Shown: positions 8,084 to 16,420 of the stretch, piece after piece
Layout: each line of letters begins with the position of its first letter
How positions within the stretch are numbered: position 1 is the stretch's first letter
NCBI GenBank assembly: GCA_003166025.1
Contig: PMWT01000048.1
Location: forward strand, 1 to 33,680
Direction of reading: 5' to 3'
DNA: 33,680 nt
From: Acidimicrobiaceae bacterium
GTDB lineage: Bacteria > Actinomycetota > Acidimicrobiia > Acidimicrobiales > Palsa-688
Translations under genes and position numbers: made by a program
Notes under the pieces: generated by a model
Databases searched by the model: none
Told to the model about the DNA's origin: nothing
Seen by the model: only the letters and a program-made list of their open reading frames with translations

Positions 8084-8596
8084 ATGATGAAGGTCGAGGT
8101 GGTCCGGAGCCGGAAGCGCCGCAAAACGGTGCAAGCCCGCCAGGTTGGTGACGTTCTGCGAGTCAGCGTGCCCGCCACGCTCACTCGTTCCGAAGAGGAG
8201 ATGTGGGTCAGTGAGATGCTGCGACGGGTGGAGCTGCGCCAGTCCCGGGGCGAGATCGACCTGACTGAGAGGGCGCGGGCGCTCTCGGCCAAATTTGCGT
8301 TGGCGTCCCCCAAGGAGATCCGTTGGGTGGACAACCAGCGCTTCCGTTGGGGGAGCTGTACGCCGGGCGACGGGACGGTCCGCATCTCGTCGAGGTTGGC
8401 CAAAGAGCCGTCCTGGGTGCTCGACTACGTTATCGTGCACGAACTGGCCCATCTCCACGTGAGAGGCCACGGCAAAGCCTTCTGGGACCTGGTCGACCGG
8501 TACCCCCTTATGGAGCGGGCCAGGGGTTTTCTCATCGCCCGGGGCGTCGAAGACCCTGACGACGCCGCCGGTACCGACACGGTCGGAGGCGTATGA
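8084..8596 (+). CDS. YgjP-type (DUF45) zinc metallopeptidase
   Basis: This 170-residue protein is of the YgjP/SprT-like metallopeptidase group. The zinc site is VIVHELAHLHVRGHGKAFW, with H119, E120, H123 and the third ligand in GHG (H129). Upstream lies the family segment RWVDNQRFRWGSCTPGDGTVRIS. Substrates of YgjP proteins are poorly known; some are linked to restriction loci, others stand alone. The TGA stop overlaps the ATG of the next gene (ATGA), so the peptidase and the carboxyltransferase-like protein are probably translationally coupled. There is no signal peptide, so it is cytosolic. Confidence 0.88.
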   Translation: MMKVEVVRSRKRRKTVQARQVGDVLRVSVPATLTRSEEEMWVSEMLRRVELRQSRGEIDLTERARALSAKFALASPKEIRWVDNQRFRWGSCTPGDGTVRISSRLAKEPSWVLDYVIVHELAHLHVRGHGKAFWDLVDRYPLMERARGFLIARGVEDPDDAAGTDTVGGV

Positions 8597-10041
8597 GAGG
8601 ACGTCCTCCGGCCCCCACCAACTGGGACGTGTCAGCGCGTCGCAGCCTGGTGACCGAAGGTCTGCTGGTCCCTGCCGGTCGGCGTGGCGCCGGCGCGCCG
8701 CGGTCGGGCGAGGCGGGCAAAGCTCGGGAAGTCGTGGTCAAAGCCGGTCCGCTCTTCCCGGGCGAGAGGCCGGTCGTGACGGCGCTGGTACATCAAGCCG
8801 AGCGCGGTCGCGTCCTCAGCGCCGACGCCGCCGGTGTCCTGGCCGGGGCGGCCGAGCTGGCCCGGGGACGCCGGCTGCCCCTGGTGCTGTCCCTGGCCTC
8901 CTCTGGTTCGGACTTGGGCGAGGGCGCCGCCGCGCTCGACGGATGGGGCCGGGTGGCGCACGCCTTGGTTGTCTGTTCAGGCGTCGTGCCCGTCGTGGTC
9001 ATCGTCGACGGGCCCCTGCTCTCAGGGCCGTCGCTGTTGCTCGGCCTGGCCGATGCCGTGGTGATGACCTCCCGTGCGCTGTCATACGTTTCTGGCCCCG
9101 CGGCGGTGGCCGAGCTGACCGGCGTACCGGTGCAGCCGGCACAGCTGGGGGGCGCGTCGGTCCACGCCTCCCGGTCCGGCCTGGCCACCCTGCTAGCCCG
9201 CGATCCCACCGGCGCCCTGGACCTCGTCAGCCAGCTCCTCGGTTTCCTGCCCGCTCACTGCGACGAGCTCCCGCCCTACCTGGCGTCCGAGGACCCGGCG
9301 TCCCGGCCCACTCCTGAGCTGCGCAAGGTGGTGCCGACCACCGCCACCGGGAGCTACGACGTCCGCAAAGTCATCGCCGCGGTGGCCGACGACGGCGAGG
9401 TCCTCGAGCTGCGACCGGCGTGGGCGCCTCAGCTGGTGACGGCCCTGGTGCGCATCGCCGGCCAGGCGGTCGGCGTGCTGGCCAACCAGCCCCAGGCCAT
9501 GGCCGGCACCCTCGACATCGCCGCCTCGCAAAAGGGGGCTCGCTTTGTCGGTTTCTGCGACTCGTTCAACTTCGGCCTGCTGACGATGGTGGACACGCCT
9601 GGCTTCATGCCCGGTCGTGACCTCGAATGGCGAGGGATGATCCGCCATGGGGCCGAGCTGGTGTTCGCCTATGCGGAGGCCACCGTGCCGCGGGTCTGCC
9701 TGGTGCTGCGCAAGGCCTACGGAGGCGCCTACATAGTCATGGACTCCAAAGCCATGGGCAACGACCTGTGCATCGCCTGGCCCAGTGCCGAGCTGGCGGT
9801 CATGGGCGCCGAGGGGGCGGTGCGCATCGTCCACCGCCGGGCAGACGAGGAGGCACGGGCCGGTTTGGTCGAGGAGTACCGGGAGAGGTTCCTCAACCCG
9901 TACGTGGCGGCCGAGCGTGGTTTTGTGGACATGGTCATCGACCCGGCCGAGACTCGCCACACGATAGCTCGCTGCTTCGAGGCCCTCGCCACCAAGCGCG
10001 AACGCCTCGTGCCCCGCAAGCACGGCAACAGCCCTCTCTGA
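8593..10041 (+). CDS. Acyl-CoA carboxylase carboxyltransferase (PccB/AccD-like) protein
   Basis: The 482-residue protein belongs to the biotin-dependent carboxyltransferase beta family, which moves CO2 from carboxybiotin to acetyl- or propionyl-CoA. The C-terminal domain (about 290-475) is well conserved: NQPQAMAGTLDIAASQKGARFV, VDTPGFMPGRDLEWRGMIRHG, AYAEATVPRVCLVLRKAYGG and WPSAELAVMGAEGAV. The N-terminal domain is recognisable (LGGASVHASRSGLA) but eroded. Where the family has a GPCAGGA-type oxyanion loop, this protein has GPLLSGPSL. The first 45 residues are R/G/P-rich and probably flexible. The start overlaps the stop of the metallopeptidase gene. It could be an active carboxylase with altered N-domain chemistry or a paralogue with a changed role. 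Confidence 0.82.
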   Translation: MRGRPPAPTNWDVSARRSLVTEGLLVPAGRRGAGAPRSGEAGKAREVVVKAGPLFPGERPVVTALVHQAERGRVLSADAAGVLAGAAELARGRRLPLVLSLASSGSDLGEGAAALDGWGRVAHALVVCSGVVPVVVIVDGPLLSGPSLLLGLADAVVMTSRALSYVSGPAAVAELTGVPVQPAQLGGASVHASRSGLATLLARDPTGALDLVSQLLGFLPAHCDELPPYLASEDPASRPTPELRKVVPTTATGSYDVRKVIAAVADDGEVLELRPAWAPQLVTALVRIAGQAVGVLANQPQAMAGTLDIAASQKGARFVGFCDSFNFGLLTMVDTPGFMPGRDLEWRGMIRHGAELVFAYAEATVPRVCLVLRKAYGGAYIVMDSKAMGNDLCIAWPSAELAVMGAEGAVRIVHRRADEEARAGLVEEYRERFLNPYVAAERGFVDMVIDPAETRHTIARCFEALATKRERLVPRKHGNSPL

Positions 10042-10047
10042 CCCGCC

Positions 10048-10075
10048 GGGCCGCCACCCCAGGGCCGCCACCCCA
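10048..10075. repeat. 14-bp tandem repeat
   Basis: Two exact copies of gggccgccacccca (10048-10061 and 10062-10075) and the start of a third lie between the convergent carboxyltransferase-like and CorA genes. Confidence 0.85.
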
Positions 10076-10107
10076 GGGCCGGCTCCACGCGCGCCGGGCT
10101 CCTCAGG

Positions 10108-11223
10108 TCAGGTGGGCCGCCCCCCGCCGTGTTCGTCGCCGGCCGCGGGGGCGTGGGCCGGGTGCAGGACCAGCCACCGGTACCGCGACGTCGTCCGGGG
10201 ACGTGGGGCCGAACTGACCGACGGCACCGTGCCGCTGGCCGTCAACCATCCGCGGCGCCGGAAAAAGACCATCAGGCCTATGACTGTCAACACCTGCAGC
10301 CCGATGCCGGCGCCGATGAAAACGGGAAGGCTGCCGAGACGCGCCACCATCCACCCGAAGTTCTGGCCGAAGAAACCGGTCAAGAAGCTGAGGGGCAAGA
10401 AGATGGTGGCGATGATCGTCAGTTGTTTCATGACGACGTTGAGCCGGTTGGAGACCGTCGACAGGTGAGTGTCAAGAGCACCGCTCATCAGGTCCCGGTA
10501 GCTGTCGACCAGGTCGCTGACCCTGATGAGGTGGTCGTAGACGTCACGGAAATAGCGCTCGTTATCGGGCGTCATCCCGGGGATGGCGTCGCCGGCCACC
10601 AATGTGGCGAACACGTCGCGCTCGGGGGTCACCACCTTGCGCAAGGCGATGAGGGAGCGCTTCATATCGAACAACTGCCCGAGCTGAGCTTCTGTCGGGG
10701 CCTTGAGGATTGCGTCCTCCAGCTCGTCGATCTGGTCGTCAAAGGCGGCCAGGACGGGAAAGTAGCCGTCGACCAACATGTCCACCACTCGGTAAAGGAC
10801 CATGACATGGCTGGTTTGCGGGGAGAGGCCCAGCTGTATGCGCCGGGCCACATCGGCCATGCCCGGGCACGGGTGCTGGTGCACTGTCACCAGGAAATTG
10901 GGGGCGCAAAAACAGTGCACCTCGACGAGGTGGCCCGACGGGGCGGGGCCATAGACGACGAGGAGGGCGAAATCCTCGTAGGAGTCGAGCTTGGGCCGCT
11001 GCCCGAAGTGCTCGGCGTCCTCCAGGGCCAGGGGGTGAAAGCGGAAGGTGTCCCGCAGCAGGCGGTACTCGGGGCTGTTCTCGTCCCCGCTGCAGAGGTC
11101 GAGCCAGAACGGCACCGACGAACTGAGCAGCCGCTCGATCTCGTCGGGGCCGACGTCGAGCTGCTTGCCGTCCATCGTCACGAGGTGGCCGTCTATCTTG
11201 GTCGTCGAGGCCATCTCCGTCAT
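10108..11223 (-). CDS. CorA-family divalent metal transporter with GQN in place of GMN
   Basis: This is a 2-TM-GxN family transporter (CorA Mg2+/Co2+ channel type, pentameric). A long cytosolic N-domain, with helical segments around DDQIDELEDAILKAP and QLFDMKRSLIALRKVVTPERDV, leads into TM1 (LTIIATIFLPLSFLTGFFG). The signature after TM1 is FFGQNFGWM, so the near-invariant methionine of GMN is glutamine (G286-Q-N288). TM2 is LPVFIGAGIGLQVLTVIGLMVFF. After TM2 comes RRRGW and then a tail of about 45 residues, longer than the few basic residues usual in CorA. The ATG at 11223 has a GAAGG-like site; an in-frame GTG at 11280 is possible. It is convergent with the carboxyltransferase-like gene and follows the amino-sugar cluster on the same strand. 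Confidence 0.88.
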   Translation of the reverse strand: MTEMASTTKIDGHLVTMDGKQLDVGPDEIERLLSSSVPFWLDLCSGDENSPEYRLLRDTFRFHPLALEDAEHFGQRPKLDSYEDFALLVVYGPAPSGHLVEVHCFCAPNFLVTVHQHPCPGMADVARRIQLGLSPQTSHVMVLYRVVDMLVDGYFPVLAAFDDQIDELEDAILKAPTEAQLGQLFDMKRSLIALRKVVTPERDVFATLVAGDAIPGMTPDNERYFRDVYDHLIRVSDLVDSYRDLMSGALDTHLSTVSNRLNVVMKQLTIIATIFLPLSFLTGFFGQNFGWMVARLGSLPVFIGAGIGLQVLTVIGLMVFFRRRGWLTASGTVPSVSSAPRPRTTSRYRWLVLHPAHAPAAGDEHGGGRPT

Positions 11224-11347
11224 TCGGTCGCCTTCGTCCCAGGCACGGATCGCCAAACTAGTCGCCATCCCCGGGGGCACGGTCCTTGACCGCCGTCAGG
11301 TCTTTGCTCGCGGTCCAGGGTGGAGCTGGGTGCCGTAGAGGCCACCC

Positions 11348-12373
11348 TCAGCTCTGGGTGACCTTATTGAGCCCCAGCGGTTGGTCCGGGTCGATGCCGC
11401 GCCCGAGCGAGACCAGGCGGGCCAGGTGCTGGCCGCGCACGACGGCGCCGATGTTGGCCAGCGGTTCAGGCACACCGGCAGGCAGGGGAAGGTCGGCGTC
11501 GGCGCGGTCGTTGATGCGCAGCACGTTGGCCCCCCGGGCGGCCAGTTCGGACTCCAGGCGCTCGGTGTCGTCGGCGGCGGGACCGGCGGCGCGCAGGCTG
11601 AGGACGGGGACGTGGGCGCCGATGGCGGCGACGGGCCCGTGGCGCAGGTCGGCGGCGGACCAGCCCTCGGCCAGGATGCCGGAGGTCTCCCGGAGTTTGA
11701 GAGCCGTCTCCCGGGCCGCCGCCAGTAGGTAGCCACGGGCCACGGCGACGAGCTGGCCGGCGTCGGTGAGCCGGGCCGCCGCCCGGGCCACGGAGGCTTC
11801 GTCGGCCAGTACACCGGCGATGTGGCCGGGCAGGTCGGCCAGGTCGGAGGACGAGACGAGCGAGCGCCCGCTCACGCCTTCGGCCAGGAGCACGAAGGCG
11901 AGGAGGGTGGCGGTGACGGTCTTAGTGGCGGGGACGGCCAGCTCGGGCCCGGCGCCGAGGTCTATGACGCTGCCGGCCGCCTCGGCCAGCGGGCTGGAGG
12001 GGTCGTTGGTGATGGCGATGGTGCGGGCCCCTGCCGCCCGCAGGACGGCGACGACCTCGACGATCTCAGAGGTGGCCCCCGACTGGCTGACCCCTACGAC
12101 CAGGACGCCCCGGTAGTCGACTGGCGCCCGGTACAGGGTCTGCACGCTGGGCGACGCCAGGGCCACCGGTCGGCCGGTAGCCACCTCGAGCAGGTACTGG
12201 CCGAGCAGAGCGGCGTGGTCGGACGAGCCGCGCGCCACTATGGCGCACGCCGCCAGGTCGACCGGGACAACCTCGGCGCCGGTGGCACGGACCTCGGCCG
12301 CCCGCTCGACCAGGCGGGCGAGGACGTCGGGCTGCTCGGCCATTTCGTCGGCCATCAGCCGTCCCTTGGCCAT
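11348..12373 (-). CDS. GlmS/AgaS-like double SIS-domain sugar isomerase or deaminase
   Basis: The 341-residue protein has two SIS (sugar isomerase) domains, as in the isomerase half of GlmS, without the glutaminase domain. The first contains ARGSSDHAALLGQYLLE and VGVSQSGATSEIVEVVAVLRAAGA, a phosphosugar-binding loop. The segment VPATKTVTATLLAFVLLAEG is typical of GlmS and AgaS. The second has ETALKLRETSGILAEGWSAADLRHGPVA, the conserved region around the isomerase site. The likely role is GlcN-6-P deaminase/isomerase (replacing NagB) or processing of another amino-sugar phosphate, based on the NagA and kinase neighbours. The start is two bases after the preceding SIS gene stop; an ATG six codons in is an alternative. 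It is the last gene of the cluster. Confidence 0.85.
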   Translation of the reverse strand: MAKGRLMADEMAEQPDVLARLVERAAEVRATGAEVVPVDLAACAIVARGSSDHAALLGQYLLEVATGRPVALASPSVQTLYRAPVDYRGVLVVGVSQSGATSEIVEVVAVLRAAGARTIAITNDPSSPLAEAAGSVIDLGAGPELAVPATKTVTATLLAFVLLAEGVSGRSLVSSSDLADLPGHIAGVLADEASVARAAARLTDAGQLVAVARGYLLAAARETALKLRETSGILAEGWSAADLRHGPVAAIGAHVPVLSLRAAGPAADDTERLESELAARGANVLRINDRADADLPLPAGVPEPLANIGAVVRGQHLARLVSLGRGIDPDQPLGLNKVTQS

Positions 12374-12375
12374 AT

Positions 12376-13128
12376 CTACCCGACCGACGAACGCAACAGC
12401 GTGGGGACACGCCGGCCCAGCCGCTTGATCTGCTCCGCGTTCCACTCGTCGGAGCCGTCGACGTTCCCGCTCTTGAACACCGGCGGTTGTATACCTCGCT
12501 CGACGAGGAGCGTGACTGTCGCCACCACGATGCTCTGGATTATGACCAAGGTCATTACGCTCGAGACCCCGCCCACCCGCAGGTCCCCATCGACGGCGAC
12601 GGCGGCGTCACCGAGGGGCGCGTGGTTGTCGATGACCAGGTCCGCCACGTCGGAGAGCTTGACGCCGCGACCGCCGCGGGCGGCCACGCCGGCGGAGTGC
12701 TGGCGCGACGTGAGCGCGACCACCTTGGCGCCCCGAGCCTTCGCCGCCTCGGCCACCTCGACGGGCACAGGGTTGCGGCCGGAGTTCGAGACCACGAAGA
12801 ACACGTCGCCGGCCTCGACAGGCTCCGTGCTCACTATGAGCTCACCTAGGCCGGGTTGACGTTCCAGAAGGCTTGCTCTCCTGCCTCCCTGGTGCACCAT
12901 GAGCCATTCCACCAGTACGGCATTTACCGGCACCAACCCCCCGGCGCGGTGAAAGGCTTCTTCGGCCACCATGTGCGAGTGCCCGGCGCCGAACACATGG
13001 ACCAGGCCACCGCCGGCCACTGCGTCCGCGCACCATTGGGCCGCCTGCATCATGGCCTCTTCTTCCTCACCGAGCTCGTCGAGCAGGCCCTTCACTGTTG
13101 ACAGGTATGCGAGCCGTTCGTTTTTCAC
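12376..13128 (-). CDS. SIS-domain protein, UPF0309-like (paralogue 1)
   Basis: A 250-residue single SIS-domain protein. The phosphosugar-binding regions are VHVFGAGHSHMVAEEAFHRAGGLVPV (near 43-68) and FFVVSNSGRNPVPVEVAEAAKARGAKVVALTS. The segment DLVIDNHAPLGDAAV follows, and the C-terminus has PPVFKSGNVDGSDEWNAEQ. These blocks closely match the protein at 17639-18376, so the two are paralogues. The GTG start at 13128 is preceded by a GGAAGGA-type ribosome-binding site. Family members are annotated as putative phosphosugar isomerases or aldolases, and the true reaction is not known to me. The gene sits between the ceramidase-like gene and the GlmS-like gene, with small gaps. Confidence 0.85.
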   Translation of the reverse strand: MKNERLAYLSTVKGLLDELGEEEEAMMQAAQWCADAVAGGGLVHVFGAGHSHMVAEEAFHRAGGLVPVNAVLVEWLMVHQGGRRASLLERQPGLGELIVSTEPVEAGDVFFVVSNSGRNPVPVEVAEAAKARGAKVVALTSRQHSAGVAARGGRGVKLSDVADLVIDNHAPLGDAAVAVDGDLRVGGVSSVMTLVIIQSIVVATVTLLVERGIQPPVFKSGNVDGSDEWNAEQIKRLGRRVPTLLRSSVG

Positions 13129-13155
13129 AGTATTTTCCTTCCGTAGTCGTTGTTG

Positions 13156-14427
13156 CTATGTCTGCCTGGCCGCCAGTCTCGCCCCGGTGGCCACGATGCG
13201 GGCCCCGGCTTCACCCGTTAGGGGCGATGACAAAACCTCGTACCCACCTTCGCTTTCCTCGTCGGGCCCGAACACATAACCCGGTGCCCCATTGGAGTAC
13301 CCCACCACCCGGAGGTGGTCCTGACCTGTTCTGTGGACGATTTCGCGCTCGATCGACTCGAACGGCTCGCCGGGCACGAAGCACAAGCTGAGCTCGCCCA
13401 GCCTCAAGACCGCTATCTCCGCCTGGCTCTCGGGCCGGCGGGTACCGTCCCGACGCCCCTGTTGGGCCACCATCGCCTCTTCGAGCAAGGCCGCCTCCGA
13501 GCGGTCGTCCTCGCCCCGGCTCGGGGGACGAGCGCCGGGTGAGAGGGCTGATGGGCCCGCCCCCTCGGGCTGCCCCGCGCCCTCCGGCGGCTCGGGGCCC
13601 TTGAGGGGCAACGAGACCATGGCCCGCTCGAGCGACAGTTCGCCGGTTACCGCTACGGCGCGCCCGGCGGCGCGCTCGGCGGCGGCGGCGACGACCGAGC
13701 CCAAACGTTGCGCCTCCCGCGGGGCCCTTTCCCGCCGGGTGCCCCGGGTGCTGATGTCGCCGGCCGCTCCTTGCGCCCAGGCGCACCGGCCCGGGGCGCC
13801 CGTGCCGGCCTCGAGGGCCTCGACGCCGGCGCCGATGACGTCGCCGGACACGGCCAGGTTGTTGGGCCCCAGCACTGTGCCGTGACATGGGTAGACGATG
13901 ACCATGCCCCTCAGCTCGCCCTCCCGGCGGGCCGTAACCACGCTGAGCCGCTGGGGCCGGGCGTCGGCGGCGCGCCGTCCGGCGCCGACGCCATAGACAG
14001 GCTCCTCGGCCCACGCCAACGTCGACGGGGCCAGGTCCTCCACGGCGCAGACGAGCGAACTGGCCACGGCGTAGGGGAGGAAAGCCCGGTAACGGGCTTG
14101 CGCCTCGCGGTACGAGCCTTTTTCGTCGTCCCAGGTCCGGTCGAGGTCGGGGCCGGCGTGGGTATGGGTGGCGCTCACCATGACGTCGCCGCCGGCCAGG
14201 CCGCCCGAGGCCTCGACGGCGGCCCTCACCTCGGCCACCAGGGACCGGTTGACCTCCAGCACATCACAGATCACCCAACCGACCCGGGCCTGGCCGTTGT
14301 CGAGGACAATTGACCGCGCCCGCAGCGGCTGGGCGACCTGCCGGCTCAAGGCCTGGCGGCGGGCGTAGCCGGCGAGGCGGCAGGGGAGGGGGGGAGTGAT
14401 CGACGACCAACCGAAACCGGCTCTCAA
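13156..14427 (-). CDS. Neutral/alkaline ceramidase N-domain-like hydrolase
   Basis: The 423-residue protein resembles the N-terminal catalytic domain of neutral/alkaline non-lysosomal ceramidases, zinc amidases that cleave N-acyl bonds. It begins AGFGWSSITPPLPCRLAGYARR, and has DVMVSATHTHAGPD (about 101-114), the zinc-binding HTHxGPD motif. A second metal-region motif is VIVYPCHGTVLGPNNLAVSGDVIGA. No signal peptide is visible, although ceramidases are usually exported, so it is probably cytosolic. An R/P/E-rich loop occurs around 285-310. A TTG start with an AGGAGG site overlaps the stop of the upstream kinase gene. In this context it may deacylate an amino sugar or glycolipid-derived compound; that is inference. 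Confidence 0.75.
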   Translation of the reverse strand: MRAGFGWSSITPPLPCRLAGYARRQALSRQVAQPLRARSIVLDNGQARVGWVICDVLEVNRSLVAEVRAAVEASGGLAGGDVMVSATHTHAGPDLDRTWDDEKGSYREAQARYRAFLPYAVASSLVCAVEDLAPSTLAWAEEPVYGVGAGRRAADARPQRLSVVTARREGELRGMVIVYPCHGTVLGPNNLAVSGDVIGAGVEALEAGTGAPGRCAWAQGAAGDISTRGTRRERAPREAQRLGSVVAAAAERAAGRAVAVTGELSLERAMVSLPLKGPEPPEGAGQPEGAGPSALSPGARPPSRGEDDRSEAALLEEAMVAQQGRRDGTRRPESQAEIAVLRLGELSLCFVPGEPFESIEREIVHRTGQDHLRVVGYSNGAPGYVFGPDEESEGGYEVLSSPLTGEAGARIVATGARLAARQT

Positions 14428-15371
14428 CGCACCTCCTCGACCCAGGTCTCGAACGGCGCCGGGACGCCGTGGGCCCCGATCTCGTGGCAGCCGTCCAGAG
14501 CCGACGAGCTTGGCGCGATCAACGGTACCCGCTGGGAGTTTTCGCCGAACCAGGCCTTCACCCGTTCCGCCAGTTCGGGGACGGCGGCCACGAAGCCGCC
14601 GCCGATGACGATGGGCAGGCCGTGGTCGTCGCTCACCAAGGCGGCGGCGTCGGTGGCCAGCTCGCCCAGTTCCCGGGCCGCATTGTCGAGGATCTGTCCC
14701 GCCGTCACGTCGCCCTCCCGGGCGGCGGCCACGACGCGTTCGGCAAACCGGGCAATATTGCGCAGTTGGCTGCTGGGGCGCAGGACCTCGGCCAGAGACT
14801 CGACGGGACCGAAAGCACGCACGGCATCGTCGTGCAGCATTTCTGAGCCGCCCCGGCTGCCGTCCCGCCAGCGGCAGGCGCTCTTCAGTCCCTCGAGGCC
14901 TACCCGGTAGCCGCTGCCGACGTCGCCGAGCAGCTGGCCCCAGCCGTCCAGGCGGCGCGCCCGGCCGTCGTGGTCCACGGTCACTGCTATAGTGCCCGTC
15001 CCCACGGTGACCACCACGCCGGGTTTGGCCCCCAGGCAGCCGATGTAGGCGGCGGCGCCGTCGGGGACCAGGGTGACGCGGGTGGCGTGGACGAAGGCGG
15101 CCAGCCGTCTGATGGCGTCCCGATCGGCCTGTCCCGCCGAGAGGCCCCGGGAGGTAATGACCACGCGGAACCCTCCGGGGACGTTGGCCGGCACCACGCC
15201 CGGGCGCTGGACCACTTCGCTCAGCTCTTCCATGAGCGACCGTATAGTCCCGTCGCCCACGCCCGACCCGACCTCGCTCAGCTCGTTGACGATCTCGCCC
15301 TCCGGGCTGACGTGACGGAGGCGGACATGCGTGCCCCCAACGTCTGCGAGCAGGAAGGAGGTGGCCATCAT
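14424..15371 (-). CDS. BadF/BadG-type ATPase, N-acetylglucosamine kinase-like
   Basis: A 315-residue ASKHA-fold kinase of the BadF/BadG/BcrA/BcrD group, which includes eukaryotic-type GlcNAc kinase and MurNAc/GlcN kinases. The phosphate-1 loop is FLLADVGGTHVRLRHVSPEG near the N-terminus. A central VVTVGTGTIAVTVD loop and the family-typical WGQLLGDVGSGYRVGLEGLK follow. The adenosine-side motif is LPIVIGGGFVAAVPEL. The start ATG overlaps the stop of the ROK gene (ATGA), indicating coupling. Its partner kinase of another family lies directly upstream. It probably phosphorylates an amino sugar inside the cell; specificity (GlcNAc, GlcN, MurNAc) cannot be assigned. Confidence 0.85.
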   Translation of the reverse strand: MMATSFLLADVGGTHVRLRHVSPEGEIVNELSEVGSGVGDGTIRSLMEELSEVVQRPGVVPANVPGGFRVVITSRGLSAGQADRDAIRRLAAFVHATRVTLVPDGAAAYIGCLGAKPGVVVTVGTGTIAVTVDHDGRARRLDGWGQLLGDVGSGYRVGLEGLKSACRWRDGSRGGSEMLHDDAVRAFGPVESLAEVLRPSSQLRNIARFAERVVAAAREGDVTAGQILDNAARELGELATDAAALVSDDHGLPIVIGGGFVAAVPELAERVKAWFGENSQRVPLIAPSSSALDGCHEIGAHGVPAPFETWVEEVR

Positions 15372-16420
15372 GCCTCCGGCGTGACGGCCGAGCGGGGCTC
15401 GGGGCGGGGAACGGGAGCTTCGCCCAGGCGGCGTCTCGCCAGCTCGACGACGCCGGTCACGCCGGCCGTTTCGCCCACCCGTCCGCACCCGAGCTCGAAC
15501 CTGGCCTGCATCCACGGGGTGATGTCGCGGCGGGCGGCGTCGAGCAGGGCGACCAGGTAAGGCGACCCCGGCGCCATCATCCCCCCGGCGAGGCCGACCC
15601 CGGCCGGGATGAACATGTTGACCAGGTTGGCGACGACGGAGCCGCAGGCGGTGCCGGCCGCCGCCAGAACCTCGAGGCTTAGGGCGTCACCCGCCAGGGC
15701 GCTGTCCACGACGTCCTTGCCGGTGATGGTGGCGGCGCGGGAGTGGAGCACGTGGTCCGGGTCGGCGGCGATGCGGGCGCCCGCCGCCTGCGTGAAGGCG
15801 GTACCCGAGGCGACCGTCTCCAAGCACCCGTACTTGCCGCAGGGGCAGAGCCGCGACCCCCCGGGCACGGGGAGATGCCCGACGTTAAGGCACAGGGGGT
15901 GCCCGTCGGCCGTGTCGAGCACGACGCAGGCCCCGACGCCGGTGCCTACCGAGAGGTACAACCACGGTGAGACGGGCCCGCCCGGCAGCACCGCCAGCTC
16001 GGCTATGGCCGAGGCGCAGACGTCGTTCTCGATCACGACCGGCACGCCCAGGCGCCGGGAAAGCTCCCGTCCCAGGGCCAGGTCGTGCCAACCAAGGTTG
16101 CCGGCATCGATCACCAGGCCGGCATGGGAGTCGACCAGCCCGGCTATCCCGACACCCACCGCGGCCACGTCCGTCCAGGAAAGCCGGGCCATGTCCAGCG
16201 CCTTACCGGCGGCCTCGGGGACGGCGTGGAATTGCCCGGGCCTCATCCGGTGCGGGTAAGAGAGCCAGCTGAGCAGGTGCCCGTCCTCGTCCACGGCCCC
16301 GGCCCGCACGTTGGTCCCCCCCACGTCCACGCCCACCCAGGTGGCCGGGGGGCGGCGCGAGCCTCCGGGCCGTGCCCGGCCGCGCCCCGCGGGTCGAGCG
16401 GGACCTACGGTCGGGCCCAT
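15368..16420 (-). CDS. ROK-family sugar kinase
   Basis: A ROK (repressor, ORF, kinase) family sugar kinase of 350 residues without the DNA-binding domain of ROK repressors. The ATP motif is VGVDVGGTNVRAGAVDEDG. The catalytic aspartate lies in VVIENDVCASAIAEL. The zinc site that shapes the substrate pocket, GHLPVPGGSRLCPCGKYGCLE, has the H and CxCGxxGC ligands intact. The glycine-rich loop VGTGVGACVV is also present. Likely substrates are GlcNAc, ManNAc or glucose. The ATG at 16420 overlaps the nagA 3' end by 16 bases; an upstream GTG at 16471 would add 17 G/P-rich residues. Confidence 0.88.
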   Translation of the reverse strand: MGPTVGPARPAGRGRARPGGSRRPPATWVGVDVGGTNVRAGAVDEDGHLLSWLSYPHRMRPGQFHAVPEAAGKALDMARLSWTDVAAVGVGIAGLVDSHAGLVIDAGNLGWHDLALGRELSRRLGVPVVIENDVCASAIAELAVLPGGPVSPWLYLSVGTGVGACVVLDTADGHPLCLNVGHLPVPGGSRLCPCGKYGCLETVASGTAFTQAAGARIAADPDHVLHSRAATITGKDVVDSALAGDALSLEVLAAAGTACGSVVANLVNMFIPAGVGLAGGMMAPGSPYLVALLDAARRDITPWMQARFELGCGRVGETAGVTGVVELARRRLGEAPVPRPEPRSAVTPEA

